Assembly (NCBI RefSeq): GCF_009712035.1
Contig: NZ_VILB01000009.1
Coordinates: 62,001 to 126,000 of the forward strand
Length of the DNA: 64,000 nucleotides
Reading direction: 5' to 3'
Source of the DNA: Anabaena sp. UHCC 0187
GTDB taxonomy: Bacteria > Cyanobacteriota > Cyanobacteriia > Cyanobacteriales > Nostocaceae
The notes under the pieces are model-generated. The model saw only the letters and a list, made by a program, of their open reading frames with translations. It ran no database searches and was not told where the DNA came from. Shown one piece after another: positions 1-8,885 of this stretch. The position numbers were made by a program, and so were the translations under genes. Each line of letters begins with the position of its first letter. The first letter of the stretch is position 1.

Positions 1-48
1 TCAAAAAGTAGTTGAAAAAGTTTGTAGTGCAGCATAATAATCTATCCC

Positions 49-102
49 TTTCAAGGTGAATAAAAACTTGAGTGAAAAAAAGATTTTCGAGTCACCTTGA
101 AA
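49..102. terminator. Inverted repeat downstream of proC
   Basis: An 11-base arm TTTCAAGGTGA at 49-59 is matched by TCACCTTGAAA at 92-102, just beyond the proC stop. The 32-base loop is long for an intrinsic terminator and there is no long T tract on the minus strand, so a terminator role is only a guess. It could also be a dispersed palindrome. Confidence 0.3.
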
Positions 103-110
103 AGTTATTA

Positions 111-932
111 TCACCCTTTCCCCAATTCTTGAGCGCGTTCTTTTGAGGCTTTCACGGCTTCAATAACAGCGGAACGAAAACCGGCTTTTTCCAAGGCGCT
201 GACACCGGCAATAGTTGTCCCACCAGGACTGGTAACTCTGTCTTTGAGTTCAGCGGGATGGATTTTTGTTTCTTGTATTAGTGTGGCTGTTCCTAAGACT
301 GTTTGTACAGCTAGTTGTTTAGCGATCGCTCTTGGTAAACCCACAGCCACACCACCATCGGCTAAAGCTTCGATCATCAATGCCACATAAGCCGGGCCAC
401 TGCCAGATAATCCTGTCACCGCATCCATGAGGCTTTCCGGTACTTCCACAACTTCCCCCACAGCGGTGAAAATCTGCTGTGCTGTTTGTTGGTGATGGGG
501 ATGAGTATATGCACCTAAAGAAATTGCCGTTACCCCTGCGCCTACTGTGGCGGGAGTATTAGGCATAGCCCGAATTATGGGAACTTGGGGAAAGGCTGCT
601 TCCAATTGTTTTAAAGTTACACCCGCCAGTATAGAAATAATTAGGGGTGAATGTTCTGTGGGGAGAATATCTGCTAATTCTTGGGCGATCGCACTAAATA
701 TTTGGGGTTTAATTGCCAACATCACCGCTGTTTTTGCTTCCCCTAACACTAGGCTGTTATCTGTGGTGACAACTACCTCATATTTCTGCTCTAAATAACT
801 GCGGCGTTCAGCTTGGGGTTCACTGACGATGATTTCTGAACCTTGATAAATACCACTGATAATAAGGCGGGATAATAGAGCTTCTCCCATTACCCCACCG
901 CCAATTAAGCCAAATTTTATATTCATTTTCAT
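111..932 (-). CDS. proC: Pyrroline-5-carboxylate reductase
   Basis: Last step of proline synthesis: NAD(P)H reduction of 1-pyrroline-5-carboxylate in the cytoplasm. The 273-residue length is normal for the family. The N-terminal Rossmann motif GLIGGGVMG is near residue 9-17. The C-terminal dimerisation/catalytic region carries the family signature SGSGPAYVALMIEALADGG and the late block VTSPGGTTIAG. Translation can begin at either of two ATG codons two residues apart (ATG AAA ATG), with little effect on the protein. It is followed by a possible hairpin and sits downstream of sepF on the same strand, a gene order common in cyanobacteria where proC and sepF lie near yggS and pipX. Confidence 0.95.
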   Translation of the reverse strand: MKMNIKFGLIGGGVMGEALLSRLIISGIYQGSEIIVSEPQAERRSYLEQKYEVVVTTDNSLVLGEAKTAVMLAIKPQIFSAIAQELADILPTEHSPLIISILAGVTLKQLEAAFPQVPIIRAMPNTPATVGAGVTAISLGAYTHPHHQQTAQQIFTAVGEVVEVPESLMDAVTGLSGSGPAYVALMIEALADGGVAVGLPRAIAKQLAVQTVLGTATLIQETKIHPAELKDRVTSPGGTTIAGVSALEKAGFRSAVIEAVKASKERAQELGKG

Positions 933-1022
933 TAGTCACTAGTTAGTGGTCAATTATTAATAGTTAATCATCCTTGTCAATTAATTGGGGATTTAAAACT
1001 ATGAACTAATGACTAATTTAGC

Positions 1023-1625
1023 CTACTGTGCCATGCGAGTGGGTTCATTTCCCCAAGTAGGAGTGGCTGCTGTGGCTGCGGGACGGACGGGACGGGCTGC
1101 TGGTTGGGGTACTTCATGGATTAAACCACCTTGGGTGCTAACTTGCACGCAACTGGGGGTAAACAAGAAGATGCTTTCACCAATTCGTTCTTGATGTCCG
1201 TCTAAGGCATAAGTACCACCAGCAACAAAGTCAACTGCTCGTTGAGCTTGGTCGGGGTCCATGATGGTCAAGTTCAATACTACTGATTTGCGTTCGCGCA
1301 GTGCTTGAATCGCCTGGGGCATTTCTTCAAATGTGCGAGGCTCAAGGACTAGAACTTCAGAGATTCCATTAATTGCGCCTGGCATACCAATAACGTTACT
1401 CATAGGTTTAGATACTGTTGCAGCTACTTCTTCTGTAGTTGTGGGTGAATTTTCCCGCCAACGCCGATTGGGAGGAGTAGTTTCCTGTGGGGCTGGTTGG
1501 GGATTTTCCTGTTGATAGATATTCTGATAATTATTGGCTGTATCAGCTTCTTCTTCGTAGTATTCGTATTCTACCTGCTCATTCAACCCTACAAAATCCC
1601 TGAGTTTAGAAAATATATTGCTCAT
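1023..1625 (-). CDS. sepF: Cell division protein SepF
   Basis: SepF is an FtsZ-associated protein that helps form and tether the division ring at the membrane. The 200-residue protein starts with an amphipathic-looking stretch ([14 protein letters not shown]), then an acidic, Pro/Gln-rich linker. The conserved SepF core is at about residues 85-165 ([20 protein letters not shown], then [19 protein letters not shown] and [11 protein letters not shown]). The Pro/Ala-rich tail is typical of cyanobacterial SepF (also called Cdv2). It lies between yggS-pipX and proC on the same strand. In Gram-positive bacteria and cyanobacteria sepF is commonly a neighbour of the yggS gene, which supports the call. 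Confidence 0.95.
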   Translation of the reverse strand: MSNIFSKLRDFVGLNEQVEYEYYEEEADTANNYQNIYQQENPQPAPQETTPPNRRWRENSPTTTEEVAATVSKPMSNVIGMPGAINGISEVLVLEPRTFEEMPQAIQALRERKSVVLNLTIMDPDQAQRAVDFVAGGTYALDGHQERIGESIFLFTPSCVQVSTQGGLIHEVPQPAARPVRPAATAATPTWGNEPTRMAQ

Positions 1626-1992
1626 GTTGTATGCTCCCGGATTAAAATTCCCCTAATTTTCCTGGCTATAAGTTACATTAAAGTCCCTTGTAGGCAGTAG
1701 TCGTAACTATAGTAGATGTTTGACGTAGCAATTGTACTACTGATTTTAGTCTTTAGTACAAATTCTCAATTATCAACAGATATTCATGTTAATGCCTGCA
1801 CATTAACGAATCTGTAACAATGAGTTAAAATTATAGCCTAATGATCCTTAAAAACAAAGGTGCTATTAAACCTTTTTAAATTCAGGATTACTGACAAGCG
1901 TATTATATTTTTTGACAATTAACAATAGTGGAAAATATAAGTTCTCAAATGATTGTCAATCATCCTGTCTGGGATCACAGCCCCAGTCATGA
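1626..1992. other. Intergenic region upstream of sepF
   Basis: 367 bases, AT-rich, with no credible reading frame. The half nearest sepF should hold the sepF promoter, but I cannot pick a -10/-35 with confidence. The half nearest yggS contains the possible yggS terminator at 1850-1880. Confidence 0.6.
1850..1880 (-). terminator. Possible terminator of pipX-yggS
   Basis: Read on the minus strand, AAAAAGGT, a loop of eight bases, then ACCTTTGTTTTTAA forms a short stem followed by a T run. It lies about 110 bases past the yggS stop. The stem is only six to seven pairs and not GC-rich, so confidence is modest. Confidence 0.4.
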
Positions 1993-2661
1993 CTAAGAGC
2001 GTTGACCAAACAAAATTGTACCTAATCTTACCATTGTTGCTCCTGCTTGCACTGCCAATTGGTAATCCCCAGACATACCCATTGATAACTGCTGCATTGT
2101 AATATTTGGCCAATTTTGTGATTGGATGGTTTGTGCTAATTCATACGTACTATTAAATACCGTTAAAATTTCTCCATCCGCCAACCCTTGAGGCGGAATT
2201 GTCATCAAACCTTGAATTCGTAAATTCTGACATTGATTGAGTGCTGCCAAGTCAGCAAATAATTCTGGAACCATCCAACCAGATTTATTCGCGTCGGGGA
2301 GAATTTTGACTTGTAAGCATACATTCGGAGTCACTCCCATTTCTTGCGCTAGAGTATTTAAGCGTTGGGCCAGCGGCAAGTTATCAACGGAGTGAATCCA
2401 TTGAAATAGTTCTAAGGCTTTTCTGGCCTTATTAGTTTGTAGATGTCCAATTAAGTGCCAGGTAATATCCGATAAATCTTGTAACTCGGCTTGTTTACTG
2501 GCAGCTTCTTGGATACGACTTTCGGCAAAATCACGAACTCCTGCGGTGTATGCTTCCCGCATTAATTCAGTAGATACTCTTTTTGTAACAGCAATCAACC
2601 TCACTGTAGATGGGAGTGAGGCGCGAATGTGAGCAAGGCGATTGCTAATGGAACTACTCAT
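1993..2661 (-). CDS. YggS-family pyridoxal-phosphate homeostasis protein
   Basis: Single-domain fold-type III PLP-binding protein (YggS/PROSC/PLPBP family). The family helps keep free pyridoxal phosphate and amino/keto-acid pools in balance and has no firmly established reaction. The 222-residue protein shows the PLP-lysine segment LIAVTKRVS near residues 22-30, then HLIGHLQTNKARKAL, LQVKILPDANKSGW, LMTIPP and the C-terminal block LSMGMSGDYQLAVQAGATMVRLGT. Its start overlaps the pipX stop by four bases (ATGA arrangement), so the two are co-translated. The pipX-yggS pair is conserved in cyanobacteria, and loss of either affects nitrogen/vitamin-B6-related phenotypes. Confidence 0.93.
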   Translation of the reverse strand: MSSSISNRLAHIRASLPSTVRLIAVTKRVSTELMREAYTAGVRDFAESRIQEAASKQAELQDLSDITWHLIGHLQTNKARKALELFQWIHSVDNLPLAQRLNTLAQEMGVTPNVCLQVKILPDANKSGWMVPELFADLAALNQCQNLRIQGLMTIPPQGLADGEILTVFNSTYELAQTIQSQNWPNITMQQLSMGMSGDYQLAVQAGATMVRLGTILFGQRS

Positions 2662-2936
2662 TGGAATGTGCGCTGAAATACACCTTGAAGTTGCTCGTAC
2701 TCCTGAGAATTACCACTGCGGCGCAAAGTACGTAAGCGATTTTCCAGCATCATTCTGGCTTCAGTCCGGCCAATGGGCTGAAATTTCAGAACTTTTAGTT
2801 CAGTTGTTACCAGGAAAAACAAGCGTTGGGCATAGAGTGTGGTAAACAGATCCTGGTTCTCATCAACCATACAGATCCTATAGAGTAAACCCCAAGTTGG
2901 ATGATTTATGTAAGTTTCTGAGTTTTCTGGATTCAT
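2658..2936 (-). CDS. pipX: PII-interacting protein X
   Basis: PipX is a small cyanobacterial protein that co-activates NtcA when 2-oxoglutarate is high (nitrogen shortage) and is held by PII when nitrogen is sufficient. The 92-residue protein has the usual length. It has the N-terminal Tudor-like (KOW-like) part containing YINHPTWGLLYRICMVD and the Arg-rich helical C-terminus TEARMMLENRLRTLRR. The first gene of a two-gene minus-strand operon with yggS, overlapping it by four bases. The pairing with yggS is itself diagnostic in this phylum. Confidence 0.95.
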   Translation of the reverse strand: MNPENSETYINHPTWGLLYRICMVDENQDLFTTLYAQRLFFLVTTELKVLKFQPIGRTEARMMLENRLRTLRRSGNSQEYEQLQGVFQRTFQ

Positions 2937-3351
2937 TTCCTAGTCAAGGTGGGGAGTATATATAGCCGGGAACGGGAAGCGAGCAATAGGGAACAGGGTT
3001 GCAAGTCTTGTGGTGTCTAAGTGTTGTGATCACTATATGTTCTCATTTAACTGACAACCGCTATAACTTGTTCTGTAATTAACTAACATTCAGAGGATAG
3101 TATATCCCTTCCGTCAAAATTTTCGTTGACAGTGCGAAACTAACGATCTTCTTGACAGTTTCCCAAGCGGAACACACTCTTTTGAGTATGTGATCACGAA
3201 ACCTAAGTTTCTATGGTGTTGCATGGGCTTCTTTCCATCCTGCCACAATTCTCTCCCAACGGCGCAAAGATGGACATTTATCCAGCCGGCATATAGCAGG
3301 AGTCAGGATGAAGAAAGGAAATTTTTCCCCTAGACCCCTACACCCTACCTG
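2937..3351. other. Intergenic region between the biosynthetic cluster and pipX
   Basis: 415 bases with a short GGGAACRGG-type repeat patch near 2965-2998 and no full gene. On the minus strand, about 3213-3330 read as an open stretch ending ...RRWERIVAGWKEAHATP-stop. It has no obvious start and could be a decayed gene end or chance. The pipX promoter must lie at the right-hand part relative to its ATG (above 2936). Confidence 0.45.
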
Positions 3352-5211
3352 TTAATGATTCTTAAGAGATGGGAAATTTTTACCACCTAGTTCAATTTGT
3401 CCAGTTACGCACCCAGTTTTTAACCTATTTATTAGATACTCTAAATCATGAGCAATAAAATTTGTCCCATGATCTGGTTCTACTAAGCTAATTAAATTGA
3501 CATCTTTTATTATTTGATTACCTAAATCAGCAATTCCTAGAAAATTGAAAACGCCTGATTCATAAGTTCCACAAGGTACAGAAGGATTATTCATCCCCAC
3601 ACAATATTCATTTTCTTGAAACCAATCAAAAGCAGGATAGCCATGAAAGTGAACGATGGGCGCTCCATCTTTAATTAATTCTGGTGTGTATAAAGCCGCT
3701 GCTAAACTAATAGCTAACATGACATAGATATCATAGGAAGGTTTGGTATCTGCCGTTTTTGCACTACTTCCTAATGGTAATTGCAGATGTAATTTATCTT
3801 GTAACCCAATCCGAAGAATATCAGTGTCAATATTTAAATCTGTTTTATTCGCACCAGAACGAGAACTCACTAGCCAAATATCAGGTATTTGCTTAAATTG
3901 ATTTTCGCCATTGATATGTAGTTTTATATAACGTCTACCTTGTTCATTTTGGCGAAGTTCATAACTATGAAATCCCACTACAGGTAATAAATTTTCCCAT
4001 TCATCAATAGTGATTTCTGGTTGACCTACATAATGGGGAGGTTCGGCATAAGCGACAAAACCATAAGATACTCCTGTTCTGCCATTAACAATGACATCCA
4101 CAATATCTCTATGGGATTTTCTTTTAATAACTTCGTCTAATTTAAACCCGGCAGGAAATAAACCTGTAGATGCTAATTCTTGCCCTAGTTTTACTAATTT
4201 ATCAGCATAGTTTGATAAGTGAGGATTATATTCTCCTAGTTCAAAACGACTAATTAATAGGGGAGTAATTGGGACAAATACTTTGGGAACAAGTGATTTT
4301 AAGGCAAAATCCTCAATTTCATCGGGAGCAAACTTAGAATCAGAAAGATTCATATTCAGAATCGAAAATTTTTCATTAGATACACCAATGACAATTTCTG
4401 AAAAGGTTTTAACTAGTGTATTGATGCCAATGCGGATTTTTTCTGTATAGGGTGTGAGCGGGCTAACAAATTCACTGTCTATATCCGTGAGAATTACGAC
4501 TTGTGTATTCGTAGGATCTTCAACATATTTAGCCGCATGATCCTCAGCCCAACTACTCAATTTAGCGATTTGGATCACGGACATTTGTTGTTTCTCTTTT
4601 AGCCATGAATAAGATAATTTATACCAGGTTTCAGCTACAAAAATTCCTAATTTTCTTACCCATGAATTTGGTCTTTCTACATCAACAACAGCATCAATAT
4701 CTGCTCTAACTCCCTGCATTTTCAAGGATTTATGCCAGTTAATAATGGGAATTTTAATGGTATGTTTTAATTCGGTTGTGGCTTCTTTCCAGGGAATTAC
4801 TTTCACACCTTGCTTTTGAAGACAGAATATTAATTGTTGCCGAAATCTAATAATAACTGGATTATGATAATTATCAGGTAAAGGTCTAAAAGTAACTTTC
4901 AAGTTTTCCGCCATGAATTTAGGGTTAATAATTGGGGGTTGATATCCTGTGGGTGATTCTCCAGAAAAGCCGCCAATTAATTTACCAATAGTCTGTAAAC
5001 TAATACCCTGAATTAAAGGTTCATGAGCATAGTTATCAGTAACATTCATTTCCTGTATTAGTGCTAAAATGTCTGATTTATATGTAGATATTTCTAATTG
5101 TATTTCTGGAGTAATTACTCCTTTGGGAGAACGAATATTAAGTTTGCTATTTTCTGCCCAAAATAATACACCTTGTTGAGTAAGTTTTGCTAAAATTTCT
5201 GCTGCGCTCAT
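3352..5211 (-). CDS. TubC docking domain fused to a large unrecognised domain
   Basis: Residues 1-55 match the TubC N-terminal docking domain used by NRPS/PKS proteins to find their upstream partner: a helix LAKLTQQGVLFWAENSKLNI, then PKG, then TPEIQLEI and a helix ending DILALIQEM. The remaining 560 residues (619 in total) show none of the C, A, KS, AT, KR or TE motifs I know. They include a segment LISLVEPDHGTNFIAHDLEY near the C-terminus and several conserved-looking His/Asp/Cys residues (PIVHFHGYPAFDW, NNPSVPCGTYESG). No signal peptide or membrane helix is evident. It is the last gene of the PUFA-synthase-like cluster, 139 bases after the free ACP gene. I infer an assembly-line-docked tailoring or release enzyme; its reaction is unknown. 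Confidence 0.7.
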   Translation of the reverse strand: MSAAEILAKLTQQGVLFWAENSKLNIRSPKGVITPEIQLEISTYKSDILALIQEMNVTDNYAHEPLIQGISLQTIGKLIGGFSGESPTGYQPPIINPKFMAENLKVTFRPLPDNYHNPVIIRFRQQLIFCLQKQGVKVIPWKEATTELKHTIKIPIINWHKSLKMQGVRADIDAVVDVERPNSWVRKLGIFVAETWYKLSYSWLKEKQQMSVIQIAKLSSWAEDHAAKYVEDPTNTQVVILTDIDSEFVSPLTPYTEKIRIGINTLVKTFSEIVIGVSNEKFSILNMNLSDSKFAPDEIEDFALKSLVPKVFVPITPLLISRFELGEYNPHLSNYADKLVKLGQELASTGLFPAGFKLDEVIKRKSHRDIVDVIVNGRTGVSYGFVAYAEPPHYVGQPEITIDEWENLLPVVGFHSYELRQNEQGRRYIKLHINGENQFKQIPDIWLVSSRSGANKTDLNIDTDILRIGLQDKLHLQLPLGSSAKTADTKPSYDIYVMLAISLAAALYTPELIKDGAPIVHFHGYPAFDWFQENEYCVGMNNPSVPCGTYESGVFNFLGIADLGNQIIKDVNLISLVEPDHGTNFIAHDLEYLINRLKTGCVTGQIELGGKNFPSLKNH

Positions 5212-5350
5212 AAGAAATCTCCCTTATTTAAAAATAAGAACTTAGGAAAGAGGACACCTGGCTGAATTAGGCTATCCTAATCTAGCGAAGTGTCCCAATA
5301 ATCAAGGAGGAAAAACTAAATTGTCAGGAATTAAACAGAATTTGTAGAGG

Positions 5351-5656
5351 TTATAACTGGATAATTTCTGACTGGGAATTTTCTAATTCTTCAGATAGTC
5401 TGAAAGAAAGTTCTTCAATGGTAGGATAATACCAAAGATGGATAAGTGATAATTTAAATCCTAAAAACTTTTCGGCTTTACTAGCGATAATTATGGTTTG
5501 TGCTGAGTCTAAACCGTAACTATCTAAAGGTTCACGAATATTTATTTCTTCTGGGTTAACTCCCAGTAAGGAGGAAATTTCGGAAACTAACCAAGCTTGA
5601 ATTTTAGTGGCGTTATCTTGGTTGTCAGGTAGGGAATTAGAGAGATTATTATTCAT
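5351..5656 (-). CDS. Free acyl carrier protein
   Basis: A 101-residue carrier protein. The phosphopantetheine attachment motif is DSYGLDSAQT with Ser51, followed by the expected helix and the late block WYYPTIEELSFRLSEEL. This pattern is closer to standalone PKS/NRPS carriers than to FabC-type AcpP. It is contiguous with the upstream condensation-like gene: that gene's TAA is immediately followed by this ATG, so translation is almost certainly coupled. It probably presents an acyl or aminoacyl chain to the condensation-like enzyme or to the TubC-domain protein downstream. Confidence 0.9.
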   Translation of the reverse strand: MNNNLSNSLPDNQDNATKIQAWLVSEISSLLGVNPEEINIREPLDSYGLDSAQTIIIASKAEKFLGFKLSLIHLWYYPTIEELSFRLSEELENSQSEIIQL

Positions 5657-6985
5657 TTATGTGCCTCCTGGTATTAAGTAATGAGATGAATTTTTGATGA
5701 TACAATCAAGGCAATTATCAACAAGTTTTTCCATAGTTTGCCGATTAATTGAAGGTTGAGAAAAGACAAAGTTTAGGGTCATTTTTTCCTGAAAAGTAGC
5801 AGCGTTAACAATAAACATCCCTGCATATAAAGCATGAGAACCAGCAAAACTGATTTCTTCTAGTTCTAATTCACCATAAGTGTGGGGAATATTGACTTTA
5901 CCAACATTAGAAACTGAGACTGTAGGAGATACTTGATTGGGGAATAATAAAGAAAAATTTATGAGGTGTTTAGCTAGAAATATCATTTGAAAAATCTCTC
6001 CTTTGTTAATTTTTTTATTTAAGTTATGCTTTATTTTTCGTGCTAATTCCCAAAAAGTCATGTTATTTGTAATTCGATAAAATTCCATTAATGACGTTGC
6101 TAGAACTGTCATATTTTCCTCACTAATTCTAGCCTCTAAGCGTCTTCTTAAATCAAGATATGATAAACAACTGACTTTAATATTATTTTCATGACTTTGA
6201 ATAACTGTTTTGCATACTGTTAACATTAATGCTGCACATAAGGCACTTTGTACTGTAGTATTTTCTTGTCTACATTGCTGAATAAAATCTTGTGTTGATG
6301 CTTGGTTAAGTTGTCTATGAATAATTTCGGAACGTCTTTGAGAAATAGGAATATACTTTTCTACTTTCAGTGCTTTTGGCTGATTCCAATATTTTTGAAA
6401 TGCAATATTTAATAACAAAGAAATTCTACCTAGCTTTCCTTTAAAACTATTTGTCCAAGCTGGTAACAGTTTTTCAACGGGTGGCAGAGTTTCTAGCGTA
6501 GTAACGTATTCAATAGACGTACCTTCGGTAATTTTTTGACAATAGGTTAAAATTTCTGAGTGAAGTTGGATGCTTGATAAACCGTCGGTAATAGCATGAT
6601 GTGTAGTTGTAATCAGATAATTGATATTCTGCTGATTTGATATTTTTACAAGTAGCACTCTCAGCAGATATTTACTACTATCAATTACTTGATTCATTTC
6701 TGCATTAACGACTGCTTCCCATTCCTGACTTTCTATAATATTAACAACTTGGAAAGGAATTTTTCCTGTACCTTTGGACTGATAATAGTAAGATTTTCTA
6801 GAGTTAATAATGTGAGAATTAAGGGCAGGATGACGATATTGCAAAATATCTAAAGACTGTCTAAGAACTGTTTCTTGGATATTTCCTCGAATCCGGCTAA
6901 TAGTAACTACATTCCATGTTTTAGCCTGTTGATTCAGGATTTCCATTGTTTCTTCTAACTGTCCCAATTTCCTATTTATAGACAT
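5657..6985 (-). CDS. Condensation-domain / PapA-like acyltransferase
   Basis: A standalone member of the chloramphenicol-acetyltransferase-like superfamily (NRPS condensation domains, PapA5 and alcohol acyltransferases). The catalytic HHxxxDG motif is visible as HHAITDG at residues 129-135, counted from the ATG at 6985. The C-terminal half has the expected second CAT-like subdomain, with VSPTVSVSNVGKV in place of a canonical DFGWG loop. An in-frame TTG four codons upstream (6997) is a less likely start. Length of about 442 residues fits a single C domain with no A or carrier domain attached. Such enzymes esterify or amidate a carrier-bound acyl chain with an alcohol or amine, so it is a good candidate for releasing the polyketide/fatty chain. 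Confidence 0.85.
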   Translation of the reverse strand: MSINRKLGQLEETMEILNQQAKTWNVVTISRIRGNIQETVLRQSLDILQYRHPALNSHIINSRKSYYYQSKGTGKIPFQVVNIIESQEWEAVVNAEMNQVIDSSKYLLRVLLVKISNQQNINYLITTTHHAITDGLSSIQLHSEILTYCQKITEGTSIEYVTTLETLPPVEKLLPAWTNSFKGKLGRISLLLNIAFQKYWNQPKALKVEKYIPISQRRSEIIHRQLNQASTQDFIQQCRQENTTVQSALCAALMLTVCKTVIQSHENNIKVSCLSYLDLRRRLEARISEENMTVLATSLMEFYRITNNMTFWELARKIKHNLNKKINKGEIFQMIFLAKHLINFSLLFPNQVSPTVSVSNVGKVNIPHTYGELELEEISFAGSHALYAGMFIVNAATFQEKMTLNFVFSQPSINRQTMEKLVDNCLDCIIKNSSHYLIPGGT

Positions 6986-6997
6986 ATTTATTACCAA

Positions 6998-7145
6998 TTG
7001 CTAAACAAGAACTATCGAAATAGTAAAAATGTAGGTTGGGTTGAGCGATAGCGTTCACGTATCCCTGACGGGAGGCGTTAGCTATACTGTGCCAAAGGCA
7101 TAACCCAACATTATCATTATTAAAGATTTACTTGGGTTTCTTTCC
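6998..7145. repeat. Dispersed GGGTTG...CAACCC-type repeat in an operon gap
   Basis: The gap between the condensation-like and PfaD-like genes contains a palindrome-rich block of a style common in Nostocales: TTGGGTTGAGCGATAGCG, then ATCCCTGACGGGAGGCGTTAG, ending in ATAACCCAAC. The outer arms GTTGGGTT and AACCCAAC pair over about 80 bases (about 7031-7109). A relative with the same outer arms lies at 19829-19880. Confidence 0.6.
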
Positions 7146-8789
7146 TTAACCCAATCTACTTTGTGGCTGATATTGGCTGAATTCTTCTGGCATTTGTAAG
7201 CCTTGAATTTTTAAATTTTGAATGCGATATAAATAGGCTGCACCTGTCATAATTTGATCGGCTATATCAACTACTCGACGATTATTGATATCTGCTAAAT
7301 AAGAACCACGTACCCAATTATTAAAACTTCCCATAGCTGGGCCACACCAAATTTGATAATCAATTTCTCGACCTTTTTCTCCACTATTAGACCAGCGGGA
7401 AGATAATCCTAAATACCAGCGAAATATTAAGGCCATTTTTAGTTTGGGATTGCTGTCTGCTTTTTTTAATTTTTCTGGGTTACGTTGAGATAAATAAGTA
7501 GATGTTTCTTGCCAAATTTCGGCAATTGTTTTTCGCAAAATTTGTTTTTCTAATTTTTCTATTTCATCTGGGGGAATTTCGGCAAAGGAATTATAATTTT
7601 TATATAATTCCCCTAGTTTTTGAGCGCGGAGGGGGAAAAGAGTTCCTCTTTTAAGAACTTGCAATTTTACGCCCATTTCAAACATATCTGCTGCGGGTGC
7701 CATCATTACATCAGTCATTTCTGCTTCAGCTAGGAGCTTTTTTGTATATTCAGAAGTCCCAGCTTCAAGGCAAGATTGATTAATAGAACCGGTGACAATA
7801 TAAGCTGCACCCATCATTAAAGCTGCTAGTGCTGATTGAGGTGTGGAAATTCCCCCAGCTACCCCGATTCTTACAGGTTTTTCATAATCATATTTGCGTT
7901 GAATTTCGTCTCTTAATTCTAAGATAGAAGGTAATAAACAAACCAAGGGACGATTATCTGTATGTCCTCCTGAATCTGCTTCTACGGTAATATCATCAGC
8001 CATAGGCAGTTTCGCAGCCAGATTAGCTTGCAATTCAGTAATTAATCCTTGTGCAACTAATTGATTCAGAATTTTTGTGGGTGCAGGTTGGAGGAATTTA
8101 GTAGCAACTTCCCGACGGGAAACTTTGGCAATGATTTTATTTTTGATTTCGATTTCATTGGCTGAATTTAAACTTAGTCCCGCCGCTCGATAGTAGACGA
8201 TATTATCACTTAAATCTAAAAATGCAGAGGCTTCAATTATCCTGACTTGGTGCTGTAAATACAAATCAATTAAACGCCGTTCGATAGCAGGTTCACTAGG
8301 ACTATGCAGTAAGTTAAAAGCATAGGATTTATTATGTAAAGCCTGTTTAATTTTGTGAACTGCTGTTTCTACACGGGCAAGTGATAAACCTCCTGCACCA
8401 AATGAACTTAAAATGTTGGCTTTTCCCAGGGCAATTACCATTTCTTCAGATGCAATACCTTGAGCCATTGCCCCAGTCATATAGGCATATTTTACGGCAT
8501 AAAACTCTAGAAAACTGGGATCACCTAATTGATTTAAGCCGATAGAAGGGACAGTTAAAAACATTTCTAATTTCTTGGTTTTACCATTAGCACTATATGA
8601 TAAACTGCCTTCATTGCTAATACCAATTTGTCCTTCTCTATTCAGAATATAACAAGGGGAATTTAAATTCATCAGTTTATTTTTAATATTTTCTGCATCA
8701 AAAGACACAGTATTTAAATCGCCTTGCCATCCTTGGTAATTGTTATTCATTGAAGGAGAAAATTTGAGTTGTTGATGTTGTTTCAACAT
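7146..8789 (-). CDS. PfaD-family enoyl reductase
   Basis: PfaD-type flavoprotein (2-nitropropane-dioxygenase-like TIM barrel) that acts as the trans-acting enoyl reductase of PUFA synthases and related polyketide synthases. The 547-residue length is typical. Recognisable blocks are ANILSSFGAGGLSL, ADDITVEADSGGHTDNRPL (flavin-binding core, about residues 265-285), VRIGVAGGISTPQSALAALM, GAAYIVTGSINQ and the C-terminal block characteristic of PfaD (WCGPAMGSFNNWVRGSYL). It lies third in the cluster after the PfaA-like and PfaB-like genes. This is the standard gene complement for a PfaA/B/D system, except that there is no PfaC here. Confidence 0.93.
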   Translation of the reverse strand: MLKQHQQLKFSPSMNNNYQGWQGDLNTVSFDAENIKNKLMNLNSPCYILNREGQIGISNEGSLSYSANGKTKKLEMFLTVPSIGLNQLGDPSFLEFYAVKYAYMTGAMAQGIASEEMVIALGKANILSSFGAGGLSLARVETAVHKIKQALHNKSYAFNLLHSPSEPAIERRLIDLYLQHQVRIIEASAFLDLSDNIVYYRAAGLSLNSANEIEIKNKIIAKVSRREVATKFLQPAPTKILNQLVAQGLITELQANLAAKLPMADDITVEADSGGHTDNRPLVCLLPSILELRDEIQRKYDYEKPVRIGVAGGISTPQSALAALMMGAAYIVTGSINQSCLEAGTSEYTKKLLAEAEMTDVMMAPAADMFEMGVKLQVLKRGTLFPLRAQKLGELYKNYNSFAEIPPDEIEKLEKQILRKTIAEIWQETSTYLSQRNPEKLKKADSNPKLKMALIFRWYLGLSSRWSNSGEKGREIDYQIWCGPAMGSFNNWVRGSYLADINNRRVVDIADQIMTGAAYLYRIQNLKIQGLQMPEEFSQYQPQSRLG

Positions 8790-8843
8790 AATTTTTGAAG
8801 TAAATACTCTATTGAAATGGTTATATATTCAACTTGAAAATTT

Positions 8844-8864
8844 GGATAGGCATCTTGCCTATCC
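8844..8864. terminator. Perfect hairpin between the PfaB-like and PfaD-like genes
   Basis: GGATAGGC, loop ATCTT, GCCTATCC forms an eight-pair perfect stem in the 96-base gap. There is no T tract on the minus strand. It resembles a dispersed cyanobacterial hairpin more than a terminator, but it could modulate readthrough or protect the mRNA end. Confidence 0.4.
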
Positions 8865-8885
8865 CACAAACATTACTGTGTATTT

